From Cellulophaga baltica (GTDB taxonomy: Bacteria > Bacteroidota > Bacteroidia > Flavobacteriales > Flavobacteriaceae), in contig NZ_FNBD01000004.1 in assembly GCF_900102165.1 (NCBI RefSeq), forward strand, positions 186,001 to 250,000: 64,000 nt of DNA, read 5' to 3'. The position numbers were made by a program, and so were the translations under genes. Below, in pieces: positions 63,065 through 64,000 of the stretch. The notes under the pieces are model-generated. The model was not told the origin of the DNA. It ran no database searches and saw nothing but the letters and a program-made list of their open reading frames with translations. Position 1 is the first letter of the stretch, and each line of letters starts with the position of its first letter.

Positions 63065-63901
63065 ATGAGTACAACAGGACCCACCAAGAATACGGTAAAA
63101 ACATTATGGCATACGTTTGTTAGCAGTGCAGCATGGTCTTGGTTTCAGAAAGTACTGGCATTTACCATTTTCTCTTTAGTGGTAAATCATTTAGCATCGC
63201 AAGAAAGTTTTCCAGATGGGGATGCGTATAGATTTCCTCTAGAAGGTTTTTTATCGTCTATTGCTTTATGTATTATTATAGGAATCATAGCGGAACTTAA
63301 TTTTAAATTTTACAAGAAAAAGTATTTCGGTAAAAAGGTAGAAATTGTCAAAATCGTTTGGTTTATGGCTTCTACGCTAGGATATGTTACACTCATGTAT
63401 ATTCCTGTCAATATTATTTTAAACATAGTTACAGGTGGCCAAACGGAGCTCTATTATTTGGTGATTGGTTTACTAATTACATTGCTATTGAGTTTTATAA
63501 TGATAAGCTTACTGTATGCACAAGAGCTATATAATTTATATCAGTTATCTATAAAAGATGCTGAAATCACCATTGAAAGCGGCGCAAAAACAACCAAACT
63601 CACCTATGAAAATATTGCCTGCTTTTACAGCGAAAACAAAATTGTGTATGCCGTTCAAAATGACGGTAAAACAATAACCTCTGATTTTACATTGAATGCG
63701 CTCGAAGAAAGATTGAATGATCAATTGTTTTTAAGAGCCAACCGCCAAATTATCATTCATAAAGATGCGGTAGAACAAATTGAAAAAATTGAAAATGGCA
63801 AGTTGTGTGTTCGGCTAAAAGCTTCTGTTGAGAACGATGCAATTGCTGAAATTAATATCAGTCGCTACAAACGAAAAGCATTTATGGATTGGTTTTCATA
63901 A
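63065..63901 (+). CDS. Membrane-bound LytTR-domain regulator
   Basis: 278 residues. Four hydrophobic segments (about residues 21-41, 62-81, 95-120 and 127-152), then a cytosolic LytTR domain (about 170-275): TKLTYENIACFYSENKIVYAV, LNDQLFLRANRQIIIHKDAVEQI and INISRYKRKAFMDWF. There is no receiver domain, so the membrane part itself probably senses a signal and the LytTR part binds DNA directly. It is a one-component membrane regulator; target unknown. Confidence 0.85.
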   Translation: MSTTGPTKNTVKTLWHTFVSSAAWSWFQKVLAFTIFSLVVNHLASQESFPDGDAYRFPLEGFLSSIALCIIIGIIAELNFKFYKKKYFGKKVEIVKIVWFMASTLGYVTLMYIPVNIILNIVTGGQTELYYLVIGLLITLLLSFIMISLLYAQELYNLYQLSIKDAEITIESGAKTTKLTYENIACFYSENKIVYAVQNDGKTITSDFTLNALEERLNDQLFLRANRQIIIHKDAVEQIEKIENGKLCVRLKASVENDAIAEINISRYKRKAFMDWFS

Positions 63902-64000
63902 AAGATACTTACAACGACCGACTATTCAGGTATGAATTTACGACCATTCAGTAAGAATGCCCATTTTTAAAGAGATTCTTAAAGGTTTTGTTCTTTATTT
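63902..64000. other. Non-coding end of the window
   Basis: Ninety-nine bases with no ORF or structure noticed. The next gene lies outside the window. Confidence 0.4.

Overview
The window looks like chromosome from a marine member of the Flavobacteriaceae (Bacteroidota). The evidence is low G+C throughout, repeated matches to the Bacteroidota -7 promoter box TAnnTTTG a short distance before starts, almost no Shine-Dalgarno sequences, a 287-residue primary sigma factor without region 1.1, MenB (menaquinone respiration), many lipoproteins, a TonB-dependent outer membrane receptor, and LytTR-type regulators. I saw no rRNA, tRNA, CRISPR array, transposase or integrase.

Layout. 1-7.9 kb: a YaiO-like outer membrane protein, two paralogous mini-genes, rpoD, a DUF6155 protein, a DEAH helicase with a glycosyltransferase, menB and a degenerate one-lobe DEAD-box protein. 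8-14.8 kb: envelope functions, namely a serine hydrolase, an operon of three exported proteins (3D-domain protein, amidase, M14 peptidase), an OmpA-type lipoprotein and a von Willebrand A lipoprotein. 15-25 kb: XdhC/MocA molybdenum cofactor pair, cold-shock protein, RecQ, RlmF, DEAD-box helicase, LpxD and a second copy of the DEAH helicase. 25-32 kb: a LytS/LytTR pair, then an EF-hand protein, a YHYH protein, a MORN-repeat lipoprotein and a Sco-type copper protein, then FKBP, DUF4382 and J-domain/KTSC proteins. 32-40 kb: a DMT transporter, a frameshifted DUF1080 gene, a pseudouridine synthase, an Old Yellow Enzyme, and a five-gene TetR-controlled reductase operon that looks like reactive-electrophile defence. 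40-51.4 kb: AraC regulator, a TonB receptor split at an A7 run, EgtB/EgtD (ergothioneine), an M3 peptidase, a second YHYH locus and a cytochrome c peroxidase gene cut by an amber codon. 51.5-54.2 kb: two more DEAD-box helicases.

54.3-63 kb is accessory. A tandem array of about 200-bp palindromic repeats is followed by an odd short-chain dehydrogenase-like protein, then a strikingly AT-rich, tightly coupled three-gene operon: (1) GHKL ATPase with STAS-like N-terminal sequence, (2) STAS-like plus phosphoribosyltransferase-like protein, (3) metallophosphoesterase fused to an orotate-phosphoribosyltransferase-like domain. A diverged direct repeat of about 210 bp lies on each side of this operon. 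Next comes an exported alpha/beta hydrolase-like gene bracketed by short inverted repeats. I do not recognise the three-gene operon as a named system. It is the best candidate here for something undescribed, possibly a nucleotide-signalling or defence module.

Three genes are broken (33.1, 41.1 and 50.2 kb). Whether these are true mutations, regulated events or sequence errors cannot be told from the sequence alone. Several unreported small ORFs (32-58 codons) are listed, and several starts were moved downstream because a promoter box lies between the first in-frame start and the better one.
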